DNA of 64,000 nucleotides from Deltaproteobacteria bacterium. GTDB lineage: Bacteria > Myxococcota > XYA12-FULL-58-9. The notes beneath the pieces were generated by a model. That model was not told the origin of the DNA. It saw only the letters and a list, made by a program, of their open reading frames with translations, and did not search any database. Shown one piece after another: positions 62,278 through 64,000 of this stretch (its first letter is position 1; every line of letters begins with the position of its first letter). The position numbers and the translations under genes are program-made. The DNA lies in assembly GCA_016218825.1 (NCBI GenBank), contig JACRCV010000006.1:97864-161863 (forward strand), given 5' to 3'.

Positions 62278-62304
62278 GTGACAAGGGGTCGGGCAGACTA
62301 TAAT
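62278..62304 (+). promoter_or_regulatory. Probable sigma-70-type promoter
   Basis: A perfect TATAAT at 62299-62304 with GTGACA (five of six matches to TTGACA) at 62278-62283, 15 bases apart, slightly short of the usual 17. It would start transcription near 62311, about 30 bases before the ATG of the TolB-like gene. An AT-rich TATAAT stands out in this GC-rich sequence. Confidence 0.55.
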
Positions 62305-62340
62305 GATGCGGTCCACGGGCGGGAGGAGAGCGAATCAGCG

Positions 62341-63246
62341 ATGCGGACGGCAGGCGCCGTACTTTGGCTCACGACCCTCGGGCTGGTGTCGCCGGCACAC
62401 GCCGACACGAATAGGCGACCGGTGCTGGTGGTCTTGGACCTGGTGGCCGAGCAGGGCGTCAGCAGCGGCACGGTCCGGCTGCTGAACGAGCTGTTGCTCA
62501 CCGAGTTCAACCGCACCGGCAAGTACGAGGTCCTCGGCGGCTCGGACGTCGTCACGATGATCAACACCGCCGCCGAACGCCAGAAGCTGGGCTGCACCGA
62601 CACCGCCTGCCTGACCGAGCTCGGCGGCGCGCTCGGGGCCGATCTTCTCGCGGCCGCGACCATCGGCCGGGTCGGGGATTACTTCCTGTTGAACGTCAAG
62701 ATCCTCGACGTCCACGACTCGCGGGTGCTGGCGCGCTGGACGACGCAGATCGAGGGCATCGAGAACAAGCTGATGAACGCGGTCCACGACACCGTCGCCG
62801 CGGTCACCCGCACGGGGAAGCTCCAAGCCGCCTCGTCACCCCCGCCCGCGGCCACGCCGAGTCCGGCCGTGGCTGAAGCCCCACCACCGGCGGGTGTCGA
62901 GGCCCACGTGCAACCGGCGCCGACGTCCTCGGCCTCGCGACTGAAGTGGATCGCCGCCGGCGCCGCCGCGGTGACCGGCGCCGGGGGAGCGATCCTCGGG
63001 CTGTTGGCCGCGAGGGACGCCGGCGCCGCGCGCCGCGAGTTTGCCGGCACGCCCGCGTGGCAGGCCAAGAAGGACGCGGTGAAGACCAAGGCCGCGGGCG
63101 CCGACGTCCTGTACGCCTTCGCCGCCCTGACCGCCGTCACCAGCATCGTCCTGTTCGCGACTGACTCGCCACCCACCACCGTGACGACCGCGGCCGCCCC
63201 TGTCGCCGGGGGCGCGTCGCTGATCCTCATCGCCACCTGGTTCTGA
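62341..63246 (+). CDS. Secreted TolB-N-like protein with C-terminal helices
   Basis: A 301-residue exported protein (signal ends PAHA). Residues ~27-160 form the alpha/beta domain RPVLVVLDLVAEQGVSSGTV ... LGCTDTACLTELGGALGADLLAAATIG, the same motif as in the gene at 24033-25055. A Pro/Ala-rich linker follows, then a membrane helix (~201-223), a short charged segment and a second hydrophobic stretch near the end. GGAGGAG precedes the ATG at a longish 12-base spacing. It lies seven bases before the Cys-rich repeat gene, repeating the pattern envelope protein followed by Cys-rich protein. Confidence 0.76.
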   Translation: MRTAGAVLWLTTLGLVSPAHADTNRRPVLVVLDLVAEQGVSSGTVRLLNELLLTEFNRTGKYEVLGGSDVVTMINTAAERQKLGCTDTACLTELGGALGADLLAAATIGRVGDYFLLNVKILDVHDSRVLARWTTQIEGIENKLMNAVHDTVAAVTRTGKLQAASSPPPAATPSPAVAEAPPPAGVEAHVQPAPTSSASRLKWIAAGAAAVTGAGGAILGLLAARDAGAARREFAGTPAWQAKKDAVKTKAAGADVLYAFAALTAVTSIVLFATDSPPTTVTTAAAPVAGGASLILIATWF

Positions 63247-63253
63247 GGTCTGC

Positions 63254-64000
63254 ATGCGCTTTGACTCTGTTTACCTGTGGGGTGTCGCCGCCGCCTGTCT
63301 GGCGGGTTGCTCGGTGTGGCTCGACACCGAGGGCAAGAGCTGCAGCGCCGACGCCGACTGCGCCCCGGCCGGCCTCAGCTGCCAGCCGGACACCAACCAG
63401 TGCGGACCGTTGACCGGCGGCGGCTGTGCCGGCTGCGTCGCGCCCGCGAACGCCAACCCGGTGTGCGCCGGCGGCATTTGTGACTTTGTCTGCGTCGGCG
63501 CCACGCACCGCTGCGCCGATCAGTGCAAGGCTGACGCCGACCCCGACGCCTGCGGGTCTACCTGTCAGGTTTGCCCGGTCGCCTCGGCCGGCGCCCATCG
63601 GACCTGCGTCACCGGCAGCTGCGGCGAGGCATGCGACGCCGACTTCTGCTCCACCGGCACCGGCTGCATCGCCGACACCGACTTGGACCACTGCGGCCCG
63701 ACCTGCCTCACCTGCCCGACGGTCGCGGACGCGACGCGCACCTGCGACGGCACGGGGTGCGGCTTCACCTGCGACGCCGATTTCTGCTCCACCGGCACCG
63801 GCTGCGTCGCCGACACCGACTTGGACCACTGCGGCCCGACCTGCCTCGTCTGCCCGACGGTCGCGGACGCGACGCGCACCTGCGACGGCACGGGGTGCGG
63901 CTTCACCTGCGACGCCGACTTCTGCTCGACCGGCACCGATTGTGTCGCCGACACCGACTTGGACCACTGCGGCCCGACTTGCCTCGTCTGCCCGGCGGTC
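63254..64000 (+). CDS. Cys-rich repeat lipoprotein (3' end cut by the window)
   Basis: At least 249 codons with no stop before the window ends. The signal ends in lipobox LAGC, so it is a lipoprotein. The mature part is a run of short Cys-patterned units. From 63725 the sequence is two perfect-phase 46-residue (138-base) repeats with Cys spacing C-x4-C-x3-C-x4-C-x5-C-x8-C-x3-C-x2-C, preceded by one divergent copy. The third copy ends exactly at the window edge, so more probably follow. Predicted surface or periplasmic, disulfide-rich; no enzyme motif. It relates in style to the Cys-rich genes at 35.7 and 42.6 kb. Confidence 0.82.
   Translation, partial: MRFDSVYLWGVAAACLAGCSVWLDTEGKSCSADADCAPAGLSCQPDTNQCGPLTGGGCAGCVAPANANPVCAGGICDFVCVGATHRCADQCKADADPDACGSTCQVCPVASAGAHRTCVTGSCGEACDADFCSTGTGCIADTDLDHCGPTCLTCPTVADATRTCDGTGCGFTCDADFCSTGTGCVADTDLDHCGPTCLVCPTVADATRTCDGTGCGFTCDADFCSTGTDCVADTDLDHCGPTCLVCPAV
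63725..64000 (+). repeat. Tandem 138-base in-frame repeat within the Cys-rich lipoprotein
   Basis: Two adjacent units (63725-63862 and 63863-64000) are nearly identical at the DNA level, including third codon positions, so the duplication is recent. A more divergent copy precedes them. The array may extend beyond the window and vary in copy number between strains. Confidence 0.85.

Noticed and set aside
63725..64000. CRISPR-like direct repeats at the window end
   Set aside because: The 138-base repeats are contiguous, in frame and coding for Cys-rich protein units; there are no spacers and no cas genes.

Overview
The window is very GC-rich bacterial chromosome, coding almost end to end with no gap above 300 bases. 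The content points to a member of the Myxococcota or a close relative (former Deltaproteobacteria). It holds C-terminal sorting tails of the MYXO-CTERM type (a Cys-rich GC motif, one membrane helix, then Arg residues), a PEGA-domain Ser/Thr kinase, an FHA-domain sigma-54 activator, a DUF2330 protein, VIT/VWA and caspase proteins, and many lipoproteins and Cys-rich secreted proteins. I saw no tRNA, rRNA, CRISPR array, transposase or phage gene. Intrinsic terminators with T-tracts are essentially absent. Translational coupling by ATGA or GTGA overlaps is very common and fixes many starts.

Layout. 1-0.76 kb: the end of a PhoU-arsenate reductase fusion. 0.8-6.6 kb (minus): a run of lipoprotein M3 peptidase, MFS transporter, nucleotide-translocase-like carrier and aminotransferase, which looks like peptide and amino-acid use. 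7.6-23.1 kb: an oligopeptide ABC transporter in two halves (substrate-binding protein, two permeases and a coupled unknown gene at 17.9-23.1 kb; two ATPases at 7.6-9.5 kb). Between the halves lies a cluster of ECF sigma factor, DUF4384 anti-sigma factor, VIT/VWA protein, caspase with a barrel-like C-terminus, and PKD protein. 23.2-25.8 kb: small housekeeping-type genes. 25.9-30.5 kb (minus): srkA-like kinase, pgm, DUF2330 protein and a lipoprotein. 30.5-35.5 kb: metallophosphoesterase, DUF4349 protein, an unknown secreted protein and the FHA sigma-54 activator.

35.6-45.1 kb: two paralogous pairs of PEGA/TPR-like protein plus Cys-rich lipoprotein flank a PEGA Ser/Thr kinase, a sugar-kinase-like phosphotransferase, namZ (exo-muramidase) and an rpoH-type sigma factor. 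45.2-50.2 kb: DnaJ protein, zinc dehydrogenase, truD, trmI-type methyltransferase, and a trypsin-fold protein that has lost its catalytic serine. 50.3-54.5 kb (plus): membrane glycosyltransferase, sugar-nucleotide epimerase, GT2-like protein without its metal motif, and FecR lipoprotein, probably an envelope-glycan operon. 54.4-62.1 kb (minus): APC permease, a 1489-residue ligase-transaminase-acyl reductase and a translationally coupled BtaA-like transferase. 62.3-64.0 kb: a TolB-like secreted protein and a repeat-rich Cys-rich lipoprotein that runs off the end.

The two strongest candidates for undescribed biology are the three-module lipid enzyme with its BtaA-like partner (54.4-60.0 kb), whose domains together suggest a fatty-amine or amino-lipid product, and the ECF/DUF4384/caspase/VIT-VWA surface system (9.5-17.9 kb), whose divergent promoter region carries the same 11-base element facing both ways. 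Functions given are inferred from sequence motifs; no database search was run.
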